Of a stretch of 64,000 bases of DNA, positions 44,972 through 56,510 are shown one piece after another (position 1 is the stretch's first letter; the number at the start of each line of letters is the position of its first letter). The translations under genes were made by a program, and so were the position numbers. The notes under the pieces are model-generated. The model worked only from the letters and a program-made list of their open reading frames with translations. It searched no databases and had not been told where the DNA came from. This DNA comes from Hanleya hanleyi (lineage: Eukaryota > Mollusca > Polyplacophora > Lepidopleurida > Hanleyidae): positions 62,001 through 126,000 of the forward strand of contig JAVTVY010039368.1 in NCBI GenBank assembly GCA_036873755.1, read 5' to 3'.

Positions 44972-45223
44972 ATGTGAATTGAGAATACTGATATATGATA
45001 CGGATTTCATATTTTTGGAACATCACTATGTCTTGCCGGAATCTTTGAAAACGGTTCACCGCTTCTCTCTTGTATGAAACTATCCTACTTGTATGTATAT
45101 TATGATTTGTTTCCTTTGAATTTGGTGCTAATTCTGTTATATGAATTAGATCTTGGGATTATGAACGCGGATATTCTTTAATGGACGACGGCTGAATATT
45201 GAATGACGGATTAGACGTATGTA
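44972..45223 (+). mobile_element. 255-bp repeat, copy 2 (diverged)
   Basis: It begins ATGTGAATTGAGAATACTGA and preserves CGGATTTCATATTTTTGGAA and GGACGACGGCTGA. ATT flanks the left end. It sits 4 bp after the stop codon of the Polinton-like ORF. This is the most diverged of the three copies. Confidence 0.8.
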
Positions 45224-46359
45224 TTTTCAACCATGTTGCATTTGGACTGTACAATCTGGGTCGGAAGTTTAACTCGAATATGCTTTTTCTCTGCCAAATA
45301 TGTCTTCCATCAAAACGGATTAAGTTACCCTGGTATGATTATGAAAATATATACATACATTGCTCTGAAAATATAAATAGTAGTATAATCGCGAGTTTAC
45401 CACAGAGATATTGATCAAAGACTTAATGGTGAAAGGGGCGCTATGCGAGATGTACTTGATCGTTGGTTAAATACAACACAAATAATTATAGATTATATAA
45501 GGAATAATTGAATCGTGTATCTTGAAAATTCGTATCAAAGAGTACAATTCAACCTAAATGGACGCCGTAATTGTCCACTTTCAGTGAAAATTCAAATTTG
45601 CTTCACCGCCTACTCCTTCGCAGTTACATGTTAAATAATCAAACAGAGTACTGAAGCTCACGCATGTATTGCAGGTCGCGTTAACACCAAAGTTTTGATA
45701 TCCACAACCACTACGCGGTGAATTAAATGCAATTTTTAGCTGACAGATGACAATTTCGGCTTCAATTTAATTTGAGTTATATTATTATAGCTCCCTTAAT
45801 ATTTTGCCCAACGAAAGCCGAATTCTAAATAGAGGATTCTGGTTCGGCATTTCTAAGAAATTTCTATATGAAGAGAGGCAATTAACCAAGGTGTGGATGC
45901 CTCTCGGAACCTCACTGCGGGCGACCCGACTCGATGTGTACTGTAATTAACAACCCCGAATCCATTAACAGCCCCTATATACGCGCCCCGGCTTTCCTAC
46001 TTTGTACCTTCATTTACCTTGGAATAATTAGCGCTACACATTTAAATGAAACATACTTCTTTGGTTAGAGAAAAAAATAGCCGATTCTAATTCAATTCTA
46101 TTTTACGGCTATCAATATATGTTATCCCGTATCGTCGTGCCCATGCATGTACGCGATACGACATCTATGTATACATGGGAAAATGGAAAAGTCGTAATGT
46201 GAATAGTGTTTGTGAACGAAATTGAACATTATTTCGTTGGTCATCCATATATTATATGCTCGAGACAAATCTATTTGAAATGAAAGCCAGAAAGGCCTAG
46301 AAAACTACCAACGACATTCTTCCAATTCATATACTTTGCTATATCACTGAATGAACAGT
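45224..46359. other. No recognisable gene
   Basis: AT-rich DNA with short open frames only. Nothing recognised. Confidence 0.5.
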
Positions 46360-46825
46360 TCACTCTCAGCAAAAATGTGTATCACTTATTGAACGCGTAA
46401 AAGCGTTCATCTCTGACTAATTTTAGCGGTTGCTGGAATAAGTTGAAATATTGTTGTGGAATTAATCAACTGGTCCATTTTGAACAATAATAAAAAGAAA
46501 AAGGTACCAAAAATTCCACAACGCTAAGTATCTCAACAATCGAAATATGGGGTTGGACGGAACTGAACACTAACTTTCATATTGACGTCCAAATCAGAAC
46601 ACCGTGTCGTGCTAAAAACCGAACGCTCGCGTTCATATCCGAACACTAGAGAACATATGAACACGCGTGTTCAAAAATGATAATGTTTGAATACCAATGT
46701 TCACAAGTGAACACATATTCTGTAATACTTTTGGAACACCAGCGTCCGCATGAACATCTAAAAGTGTTCAATTATGCGTAAAAGTGTTCAAAGTACACAC
46801 TTCAGAATGAACACTAATTTTTCAG
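46360..46825. repeat. TGAACAC/GTGTTCA-word element
   Basis: The word GTTCA or TGAAC, often as GTGTTCA or TGAACAC, occurs about twenty times on both strands, densest at 46560-46825. The ends near 46365 (GAACAGTTCACTC) and 46822 resemble weak inverted repeats. Non-coding. Probably another word-saturated MITE. Confidence 0.5.
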
Positions 46826-46834
46826 AGTTCCAAT

Positions 46835-46895
46835 GGAGAGATAGAGAATTAAGATTTAACGTCGCGTTCAGCAACATTTCAGCTATATAGCGACG
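46835..46895 (+). mobile_element. Mini-element copy
   Basis: GAGAGATAGAGAATTAAGAT followed by TTAACGTCGCGTTCAGCAAC and ATTTCAGCTATATAGCGAC, nearest to the copy at 39272. It lies at the 3' end of the minus-strand LINE. Confidence 0.8.
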
Positions 46896-46959
46896 ATCAG
46901 ACAAATTCTAAGTATTCAAGTTAATAACTTAGTAATCAAACACATTAAAACATACGCAC

Positions 46960-48307
46960 ATTAATACTTACGCAACAAACCGACTTCCCTCAAATAACCG
47001 AAGATACAGTTTCCTTTCACCCGACTAAAAAGATCATCTAAAGTAGTTGCTCGAGAAAAAGAATCTCTTACACTCTTAAAATTTATACAGTCGATAAGAA
47101 TATGTTTCACTGTGAGATCTTCGTGGCATGGAATACACCTTGGGGCTGGCTCTTTTTTTGTAGTTAATGTTCGGGAGTTAATCGCGCATGGCCGATTCTA
47201 CATCGCCTGATCATGGCTTGATCGAAACGTTCCTGGCTGTTCAGATGAGTATAGCCTACAGTTTTTTTTAACTCATGAAGTTTATTATTATTCAAAGCAT
47301 CCCATGGAGATTGAAACAGCTTTCTCACATAAGTACAGATAGAGGGTCTGAAATCGCTATATGAGATTCCAACAGGATCAACTTCATTATCTAGGGCCGC
47401 CTTAGCCATTTTATCAGCCTCGGTATTACATCTGATGCCAACGTGACTAGGCAACCAACAAAACACAATATCAATCTGTTGATCAAATCTATAGTCATAT
47501 AACTGTAGAATATTCAAGATGGTGGGATGAGTTGAAGTTCCACTTTTAATCGCTTGAAGGTATGACAGTGAATCTGAGAATATGACATTTTTTTCCTTTT
47601 AGTGGACCCAATACCTTCCAAAGCCCACAATATAGCTTTTGCTTCGGCAGTGAATATCGAACTTTTACCTGGTAGTCGACAGGTTTTAGTTTTGGAACTA
47701 AAGATAGTAGCACATGTTACTCTCTCACCATCTTTATAACTATCTGTATAAATAGCCTGATGTGATCTGTATTTTTCTCTCAGCAGACCAAATTCTTGCC
47801 TTTTTATATTTCGTTAGCGTAATATCTACTTAGTTTAGCTAACTGGTTTAGCTAACTGTCATGGTGGAATTGGTAAGAGCTTGTTAGGTCACATTTAACT
47901 ACGCTTAATACCAGTTGCTACAATGTGTGGTTTCATACGAATTCCAAGAGGTGAAATAATGGAGGTTTTCTTTAGCTAGAGATCCACGAACTGAGGTTTG
48001 AAAACACAGTTATATACAGGATTCGACTGATTTGATCGCAATTTTGTGATATATTGCAGTGATAGTTTAATTCTTCGAAGTTCTAAAGGAAATCATCTGT
48101 TTCGACATATAAGCATTCTTTAGAGGATGTTTTGAACGCTCCAAGGCAAAGTCTTAGTCCTTGATGGAGGATAGGATCTAGCTCTGCCAAGTTTGACTTG
48201 CTTATACCATTGTAAACAATAGAGCCATAATCAAGTTTGGAACGAACAAGTGATTGATATAAATGGAGAAGAGTTTGCTGATCTCCTCCCCACTTATAAT
48301 ATTTAAT
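46960..48307 (-). pseudogene. LINE-A: RT thumb, RNase H and zinc tail (I-group-like), broken
   Basis: The 3' part of a minus-strand LINE. From 48307 downward it reads GGDQQTLLHLYQSLVRSKLD and GLRLCLGAFKTS (RT thumb), then an RNase H domain with FTAEAKAILWALEGI and FCWLPSHVGIRCNTEADKMA (catalytic residues), GYTHLNSQERFDQAMIRRCR, and a CIPCHEDLTVKHILIDC zinc tail ending near 46990. RNase H in a LINE points to the I/Nimb/R1 side of the tree. Frame breaks occur around 47590 and 47800. The upstream part of the same element continues at 49300 after an insertion. A related fragment is at 58538. Confidence 0.82.
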
Positions 48308-49299
48308 ATTAAGAAAACTTAATATATGCTAGTCAGACCTAACAGAAATAACCGATCAATTAAGACACCACACCTTCTTATATCAGGAGCAGAAATAGAA
48401 CTTGTTCACCAGTTCAAATTGTTAGGTGTTTTATTCAACGACCAATTGAACTGGAAATCACATATAAATTACATCTGTAATAAAGTATCAAGAAATATAG
48501 GGATTATCAACTTCATAAAAAAACTCGATAAATAAGAAAACATGATACATACTATACTATGCATTGATATTTCCTTACTTGTCCTACTGTAATATACTCT
48601 GGGGAAATACCTTTGTCACTCACCTCCATCTCTTGCTTTTACTTCAGAAACGCGCCATAAGGGTGAAACTTTATCCAAAAAAATCACACAGACCCATTAT
48701 TTAAAAATTTAAAACTGTTACAATTACACAAATTAAATCTTTACTCCTGTCTTATAATCACCCACAAATTTATTCATCAGCCTGAATTGCTACCAGAAAG
48801 CTTCCAGGATTATTTTATTAAACAATCAGATGTTCACCACTACCAAACACGAGGACAACAATGTAATCTATAATGACCTTTCTATAGATCTAATTTGTCA
48901 TTTTATACACTTAAAACTACTGGACCTCGGGAGTGGAACAAACTGTCTCCTCCATTCAAAGAAATTAAATCAATATCATTATTCAAATCTAAACTAAAAA
49001 CATACCTCATCGAAAACTGACCTACATCACAATCTGTGCACGGATAATTATGTGTACATAGCACTTTTATGTGTATTCTTCCTTTTGTTCCTTATTTCGC
49101 CGATGGATGCTTATTATTTTCCTGTTTGCTTTACACCACGCAGGGATAGAACAAGCCCCAAGGGGTTTTAATCCCGCCAAGTTAGATCATCTGGCGAACT
49201 TATTCACTATTCTTGAATTACAATGTCGTTTTATATTGAAGCCATTGATATTAAGCTTACAATTATTGATTCATTGGTGAATAAAATTCGATTCAATTC
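48308..49299 (+). mobile_element. LINE-C: CR1-like 3' end inserted into LINE-A
   Basis: A 5'-truncated plus-strand LINE. It contains the RT end (ISGAEIELVHQFKLLGVLFN, then DQLNWKSHINYICNKVSRNI), a decayed middle, the typical ending GPREWNKLSPPFKEIKSISL with FKSKLKTYLIEN and stop near 49017, a 3' UTR, and a tail of GATTCAATTCAATTCAG. LINE-A coding sequence resumes on both sides. Nonsense codons make it inactive. Confidence 0.8.
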
Positions 49300-50111
49300 A
49301 ATTCAGTTGACAACTACCTTCATCAAATTAAGAGCTTTCTTGCACTTATCTTTCAAGCAATTTACATGCGATAAGAACGTTAATCGGCGGTCAAACAATA
49401 TTCCTAAGAATTTGACCTCTTTTACTACTTTGATCTCAGTTCCATCTAATGTAATGTAAGTACTGGATCTTCGTGCTGAAAATACTTTTTGCAAAAGTGT
49501 ATACAATTTGTCTTAGTTCTGGAGAATTTGAAGCCATTTTCTAGACATCATTTCTGAATTCTATTTAGACAAAGTTGTAATCTTCTCTCATTATTGTGCA
49601 TACATTTTCTACAGCACGAAATGTTGAAATCGTCAGCAAAGAATGAACCATCAATTGATTTATTCAAAACTGCCGCTAAGCTGTTGATCTCGATACCAAA
49701 CAGAGTAGTAGAGATAACACTGCCCTGTGGGACCCCCTGATCCTGATCGAAATGATCAGACATGGTTGTACCCAACTGAACTTGGAATTGTCTATCATTC
49801 AAAACAATTGGATATGAAAATGGGTAAACGGCCCTCTAATCCCATAGTATGAAGGTCTTTAGAATCCCGTATATCCATGTAGTATCATAGGCAATTTCTA
49901 AATCAAAAAAGATAGAAACTACATGTTCATTCTTGGCGAAAGCATTCTTGACAAAGGAATCTAAGCTGATTAAATCGTCAATGGTACTTCTATTTTTACG
50001 GAAGCCAAAGCAAGTTTCTTTTCAGTTTCTAGGTACCAAACAATGCGATCATTTATCATCGTTCCATTGTTTTACAAACACAGCTAGTCAGCGAAATCGG
50101 ACGATAATTAC
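49300..50111 (-). pseudogene. LINE-A: RT palm, broken
   Basis: Continues LINE-A upstream in its own sense. Read on the minus strand from 50111: NYRPISLTSCVCKTMER (fingers), CFGFRKNRSTIDDL, FFDLEIAYDTTW (first catalytic Asp), QDQGVPQGSVISTTLFGIEI, the catalytic FADD at 49629-49640, and KEVKFLGILFDRRLTFLSHV near 49303-49420. Several frame changes occur (around 49540, 49800 and 50000). The catalytic Asps remain. It is bounded by LINE-C on one side and by the 4.35-kb inverted-repeat element on the other. Confidence 0.85.
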
Positions 50112-50523
50112 CAGGGGGCCGTTGCACGAACTGTGCTTAAGCCGAAGTCCGTGCGTAAGTCATACTTAGCGTGAGCGTAGATACGCCGACCCGTGTCACA
50201 AAGCGTTTAATGTGGCTCCCTGGTTTCGGTACAAAGTCATGTCATTTTTTAAATATTTTTTGTATAGGTCCCGAAGATCATCCTATATCAGAAATTGATA
50301 TAAAAAATAGGGCATAGCGTTTTACTTTTTCTAATTTTCAGCTTGAATAATGTGTGCCTGTGGCAAGTTGGTACAATGTGAATGTTATGTAAAACACCCA
50401 ACACAAGAGATATACTTGTTTTTAGAATGTTCAAAAGTCATGTCAATTTTCTCATGTTTATTTTATACATTCCTTGGAACATGTAGAGCTTTTGAATAAG
50501 TCAATTTTAATGTAGGTCGCATT

Positions 50524-52513
50524 TCAAAAAGGGGCATGAATAGAGCTCTGAAGAACAACCTGGGAATTAAGGGCAGAATACAACACTGGATAAAAATTTT
50601 TCTTCATGACCGAAACTTCAAAGTTCGTATTGGTAACACCATATCCATGGACCACCAGCTAGATAACGGCACCCCACAGGGCAGCGTCATAAGCCCCACC
50701 CTTTTTAACATCCTGGTTAATGGCCTGGCCAACGAAATTGACACAAAACATCCTGAAATTGAAAAATCACTTTTTGCTGACGATGCTGCCATGTGGAAAT
50801 CTGCTGGCTCGATAAAAAAATTAACAAGTATAATGCAAAAGGTACTGAATACAGTCAGCGATTGGGCCGATAAATGGGGATTCAAATTTTCAGCTGTCAA
50901 AACTACCGGTGTGCTATTCTCAAATAAACAGAACACAGACATCACGCTATCACTAGGAGGACAGAAAATCGAGTTTAAGAATAGTGTCAAATACCTAGTT
51001 ATGATATTCGACCGAAAACTCACTTGGAAAGACTACATTGACCAATTAATTATTCGGTGTAACAAAGACCTGAACCTTATAAGGTGCGTATCGGGTACCA
51101 ACTGGGGGGCCAATAAACTTAGCTTAATCAAATTATATCAAACACTCATCAGATCCCAAATAGACTATGGTTCAAACGCGTATCAATCAGCATGCAAGAC
51201 TCATTTGAAAAGAATAGACAGCATTCAGTATTCGGCCTTAAAAATGAACTCCTTTATGTAGTCTACAAATAGAAACTAATGAAAAACCCTTACATTTAAG
51301 ACGAGAAGAGCTGTCAATGAAATATGCAGGGAAAACAATAGCCAAGGGCGAAAGCCACCCATGCCACAAATTTTTTGGCCCAAAAACCGAATACGAATTC
51401 CTAAAAACAAAATGGGAAAAAGACTCTGCACAACTCGGTTACACGATAGAACGATTATTCGAAGAACACGACATTCCAATCTCTCGTATCTCTGACACTG
51501 ACAAGGTCAATAGACCACCATGGGAACTAATCACACCACACGTGGACACGAATATACTTAGCCACATCACCAAACAGGACAACCCAGAGCATATAAGGGT
51601 CACTGCCCTCGAATATATTGACACACATTGGTAAAATCGCTTGAAAATATATACAGACGGCTCCAAAAACACAAGTCACAATACAGGTTCTGCATTCGTT
51701 ATTCCAGAACTTGACATTCACGAAGGTTTCAAACTACCAGACAATATGTCTGTATACATCACTGAATTAGTCGCCATAATAAAGGCCCTCGAATGGGTTC
51801 TCCGGAACCGACCGGTTTCCACCGTTATTCTTAGTGATTCCTTAAGCGGACTGGTATCTATAGAGAACTCCAAATCCGACAGCAGACCTGACCTCATACA
51901 CGAAATAGAAATTCTATGTACACAAATAAGAGACAATGACATTGACGCCATCTTAGCTTGGATTCCCGCCCACGTGGACGTTAGGGGAAACGAAGCCGCC
52001 GATAGGACAGCCAAAGACAGCCTCACCAAAACTGCACCTGACGTGCATATAGGACTAGGAACCAAAGAACTGAATTCCATCATTAGAACCAGAATAGATA
52101 GTAAATGGGGAAAAGAATGGAACGAAGAAAACCGAGGTAGATGGCTACATAGTATTCTAGATAAGGGGAAAAGACAGAGTTGTGGATTCCAGCTAGACAG
52201 CAAACGTGACGACCGCATCATCACAAGATTAAGACTAGGCAAAACCGGACTTAAATCACATCTGTCCATGCTTCTGAAAAACACCTCACCACTCTGTACC
52301 GCATGCAACAATGTAGAAGAAACAATAGAACATGTCCTACTTGAATGCCCAAAACACTACCCACAACGCGAGGCACTTAGAAACGAATTAAAAAAACTCA
52401 ACACTCCCTTAACATTACCAGCGATATTAAACCCTAAGCCCCCCATCAGAAAACAGGTATTCAAGTCCTTAATAAATTTTATCAAAACTGCTGGCTATTA
52501 TTCCAGTATCTAA
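50524..52513 (+). pseudogene. LINE-B: RT-RNase H polyprotein (I-group-like), 5'-truncated
   Basis: A plus-strand LINE ORF2 tail inside the 4.35-kb element. The first frame (50536-51261) holds the RT palm: LDNGTPQGSVISPTLFNILV, the catalytic FADD at 50773-50784, KYLVMIFDRKLTWKDYIDQL, and QTLIRSQIDYGS. After a break it resumes at 51317-51634, then 51641-52513 gives an uninterrupted RNase H: IYTDGSKNTSHNTG (first Asp, about 51650), ELVAIIKALEW (Glu), SDSLSGL (Asp), AWIPAHVDVRGNEAADRTAK, and a zinc tail CTACNNVEETIEHVLLEC. Everything before the palm is missing. Stops at 51261 and 51634 kill it, though the RNase H part is open. Confidence 0.9.
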
Positions 52514-52554
52514 CACTACCCCCGTGCATGCAAATCACTAACTATGTCAGCATT

Positions 52555-52800
52555 GGCCAAAATTTATCTTTTGGAATAAAATATAGGCAATGTGGGCACC
52601 GGAGATACCATGTTCCGTGTGGGCCGGTTGCCACATTAGTCTCAAAAATCGGAGGCCAAGACCAATCAACATCCCTGCGACAATATTGGCCAAAATTTCT
52701 CTTTTGGAATAAAATATAGGCAATGTGGGCACCGGAGATACCATGTTCCGTGTGGGCCGGTAACCACATTCGTCTCTAAAACCTAAAGGCCGCTGACAAT
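52555..52800. repeat. Tandem duplication in LINE-B 3' UTR, about 133 bp x 2
   Basis: The block GGCCAAAATTTATCTTTTGG through ATAGGCAATGTGGGCACCGG to GTGTGGGCCGGTTGCCACAT occurs twice. The remaining DNA to about 53780 looks like 3' UTR ending in TTTATTTATTTG-type repeats; the long minus open frame there (53034-53609) is not convincing as a gene. Confidence 0.8.
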
Positions 52801-54466
52801 TCAACAATCAAGGACATAAATCAGTAGCACACATCCAAGAAACAACCACACACACGAATAATGTCACTCACAAAAATGAATACTAATTTCTTCAATTGTG
52901 TTCCCTTACCTCCAACCCTCGTTAACGAATGCTACCGTCCGGTTTTCTAGCAGGGGCAGAAGACTGGAGGTTATATCAAGCATTCACATTTGGCCCTAAT
53001 TATAATAATATTGTTATTTATAATATTTAGTACCTAATTAGTTATTGTTATTGTGTGACTTAGATCACGATAATGCCAGTCGGTGGCAAAATATAACACC
53101 AGAAAACAAAAAACTACAAACTCTTCTTTTCTTTGTAATACAGGCACAGAACACTGCAGAACACAGACGAGGAAGACCAGCATTAAAACAGAACACCGAT
53201 GACGACAAATAGTATAAAACAGCACCATGGTGGACAAGAGTAAAAACAGAAGACGGATGACAATCACAAGAATGCCAACATCGCCGCACAACAAGAAACG
53301 TCCAGAAACAGACCACATCCTAGACCACACCGACACGCTACCCCATAGATGACACCGAACAGACACCTTAGCACAGAATATGTTCCTTTGACTTTCACGC
53401 AATATAGGACGTAGACCTGCCGTCCTGTGCCCCAATACACACTCCAAGCAATTGTTACACGCACAGATTTCTGGAAGAACCCACCCGTTTCCATGAGCGC
53501 CGCCAGAAAAGTCGATCAGAAAAATCCTGAAGTCGCCCATGGTTCTCCCAGTTTTTTTCTGGACGGCTTTGTGTGTACAAAGGGGTACCAAGACAAAGGA
53601 ATCATACACGCGATTACAGTGAACTCACAATTACCAGAAAAACTTACAAAAAAAAACAGAAAGAGACTTACGAACTTGTACATATAGCGATTCTTATTTA
53701 CCTTTATTTATATCTCCTACTAATCTCTCATTGTTATTTATTATTTACCTATTTATTTATTTGTTTATTTATTTACTTAGCGCTGGAAAAGATATTCAAT
53801 AAACAAAGTAATGTACCGTGAAAGTCAAATAAAACATTGAGTTGATGGACCGCGAAATCCGAATGGGAAGCGGCCCTTAAACTACAATTTCAATCAAGTT
53901 ATTGCGTAACTTTACGTCTGCCTGGGAGTATGTTTAGCGTGAGCGCAACTTCGCTTGTATGTCACCAATTCTGTGGTACATGTAGATTAGTTGTAAAATT
54001 TGATGTATCTTATTAAATGTACGACACTTTTGGAGTGAGGAAATGGTCGGGGTTTTTTTATACTTTTTCTCTCCCTACCATACGATCGGCCAAAGACGGT
54101 GTGCAGCATTTCGTACCTTCTTTCACAAAAGAGCGAACACATGCGTTACGATCTTTAGCCTCAAAGACAGATTGCTCTGACGTGTAGTTATCGAGGTAAC
54201 ATATTTGCAAAGTTTATTTGTGGCTATGATTATAGCACATTCGTCGAAACCTTGTATCCAATAATAATTAAACATAAATTCCAAGTGATATTTATTGCAG
54301 AGGCGAAATTCTGGAACTTACGCTTTGCGTAAATTAGGATGTAATTACGTTTGCCTTGCGTCAGGTTCGTGAAACGCGTGTATAGTCGACCGTAGTGTGG
54401 GCGTAACGCAGGTGTATGTCCTACGCCGATCGTAACTTAAGCAAGTTTCATGCAACGATCCCCAGG

Positions 54467-54690
54467 GTCTGCATGGTTACGGCCAGGCGTTGGTACTGGT
54501 ATAACAATGGCAGGATGCCATGACGGTGGAAAGTCTTCTCTTATCCAAAGTCTGTTGAATATGCGTAATAGAATTTCTACAGGAGATTCGGGTAGATGTT
54601 TCAAAAGTTGACAATGAATATTATCAGTGCCTGCAGCAGAATCGATAGCTTTCATGAGAGAAGCATGGAGTTCCTCAATTGTAAACATAG
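54467..54690 (-). pseudogene. LINE-A: start of RT domain
   Basis: The minus strand reads FTIEELHASLMKAIDSAAGT, then HLPESPVEILLRIFNRLW and HPAIVIPVPTPGRNHADPG, the standard entry into a LINE RT domain. It continues in frame at 50111 once the 4.35-kb element is removed. Upstream of 54690 LINE-A is interrupted again by DNA with no recognised content. Confidence 0.85.
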
Positions 54691-55825
54691 AGTTATACTG
54701 CCGTCATATGACAAAAGGAAGCAAGTGACATTTGGTAACAAAATGAGATATCTATTTGGTTGAACAGAGGGAAGTAAGTCACACATGTTGGCATAACCTT
54801 GTGGTGAATGCGCTATTCTTTTCGGCTGTAATGAAATGGCAAAAGGAAGCAAGGCATCACATTCATTTGGATTTCAGTGACAAAAGGAAGCAGAACATTT
54901 GGCCAATGGCAGCGACCGACACAGACGATAAGAGCCAATCATCTTCCGCCTACTGTAACTGCTGCGATAAAGTCGTTCAGTGCATCATGGCTACGTCAGA
55001 TTGAAATGGATAAACTAACATTTTCGTCAGTTTTCCTGTCGTTACGCGAAAACTAAGTTATCTATTTAAGACATCAGAATTATTGCTATTTTATCTGAAT
55101 GTTTGTGAAATATATCCGAACTGAAAAAACCTGTACACAAACGTCGATTGACTGTTGAAAACTGGGACCCGAATGAATTCAACTCGTTTATCGTATTTCC
55201 CTAGTATAAATTTAGATAAATCTAATGGATATTGCACAGTGAATAGTGATTAAACGGTGGGAAATGCTTCAGATTCAGACCCAATGATATCCAACATTAT
55301 ATTGGGATTTTGTCTATAAAGTCCAAATATTAAATATAGACGGTTCCCCCTCCATCCTCCCTGTGAACTACCCAGATACCTCCGGTCAGATAGGGTTAAG
55401 TATTCCAAAGTAATGTAGAGTATTCCAAATGATACTAAAAACTAATGCATGCCTATTTCATGTATTTACTTCCTTTTGCCATTGACTTATGACTCAACTC
55501 AAGAGTTTGAAATACAGCGACAGAAGGACGCAAGTGACGTGGGAGATACTTATCCTGATAAATATATATTATTTCATATACCAGTGAAAACCTACAACTG
55601 ATCTGTATTGAAGATTTAGAATCGTTTCAAGCTGTGACTATTGTATCGGACGGGCATTATTCAAATGTATTTTCAATCAAAATATCGAAATGATCATTTT
55701 GTTACTTGCTTCCTTGATTTCCATCGTTGAGATGATGAACACTGGACTTTTACTTTTATTCTTTGAATCATATTCCAAACTTTTGTTATAGGAGTATGTG
55801 TTTTGATCTTAGAAACATAATTTGT
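54691..55825. other. No recognisable gene; probable insertion within LINE-A
   Basis: It lies between two LINE-A pieces that should be roughly 300 bp apart. It includes dispersed GACA(A)AAGGAAGCAAGTGAC motifs near 54709, 54838, 54880 and 55518. No terminal repeats defined. Confidence 0.45.
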
Positions 55826-56029
55826 TCAAGAATCACGTTTGTTCTGTTTCATGGTTCTACGAGCTTTAGCTCTAGTTACTCTGAGATCTGTTTTCAGAAT
55901 TTGGATGTCCAACCGGAAACACCGTTCAGCTTTCTTCCTACATTTCCTTGCTTCTTTGCAGTCATCATTAGGAAGCGTCTCCATTAATCGTTTTTCCTTC
56001 AATCGAGAATTTTCTTTGGCTTTTTCCAA
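55826..56029 (-). pseudogene. LINE-A: endonuclease-RT linker fragment
   Basis: A minus-strand frame with NDDCKEARKCRKKAERCFRL and TRAKARRTMKQNKRDS matches the Lys/Arg-rich linker of many LINE ORF2 proteins, which begins PW.N.EC..A...R..A...F and ends ARA..RR.IK..KR.SW. It is most likely part of LINE-A, as strand and order agree. Confidence 0.6.
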
Positions 56030-56074
56030 GAAAAGAAATCCCGATCATATCGGGAATTCTTCGAATGTCGAGAG

Positions 56075-56235
56075 AAAAATATGAAAAAAACGAAATCGTT
56101 TTCAAAATTCTCGATCGATTTTCTCGATATCGTTTTTTATTCGTCTTTTTTGACCCATCGAGAATCAATGTTTTTTTTGTTGATCGAAGAATGTCGAGAA
56201 TCGAGAAAATATCGCGAAACCATCGAGAGGCGAAT
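56075..56235. repeat. TCGAGAA/TTCTCGA-word stretch
   Basis: TCGAGAA, TCTCGAT and ATCGA words recur on both strands over about 160 bp in AT-rich DNA. Possibly a short word-saturated element; ends not defined. Confidence 0.4.
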
Positions 56236-56510
56236 GAATACAATTACGTCATTCACAGAATAGCAGCTGTTACTCTGCTGTGTGTGAGGGTGCTACATAA
56301 AGTATATGTCATGTAAAATTTAGCTGTATCTGCCTCTTTAAAGTGCTGATGTGGTGTAGTGAGAATGTGTGTTCCATGCTCTATCTATTAATCACATGGC
56401 TATAGTTTAACAATAGTCTGTCTGGATACAACAATCAAGGACTCCACATAAGATAATAATTAAAGAATTGCCAAACCACATACTTTAAAGAAGTGAGCAG
56501 GATGTTGCTG

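Larger units (their letters stand above)
50116..54462. mobile_element. 4.35-kb terminal-inverted-repeat element with CAGG duplication
   Basis: It starts GGGCCGTTGCACGAACTGTG and its reverse end starts GGGATCGTTGCATGAAACTT; both share GGG..CGTTGCA.GAA and a nearby CTTAAG. It is flanked by CAGG (50112-50115, 54463-54466). Removing it rejoins the LINE-A frame exactly (NHADPG to NYRPI), which proves the boundaries. The subterminal regions carry repeated GCGTAAG/CTTACGC-like words. No transposase was recognised; most of the cargo is LINE-B. This is a non-autonomous DNA transposon that captured, or was later hit by, a LINE. Superfamily not assigned. Confidence 0.88.

Noticed and set aside
53034..53609. 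191-residue minus-strand open frame with hydrophobic C-terminus
   Set aside because: It overlaps the probable LINE-B 3' UTR in antisense, has Cys-rich low-information sequence, and no domain is recognisable.
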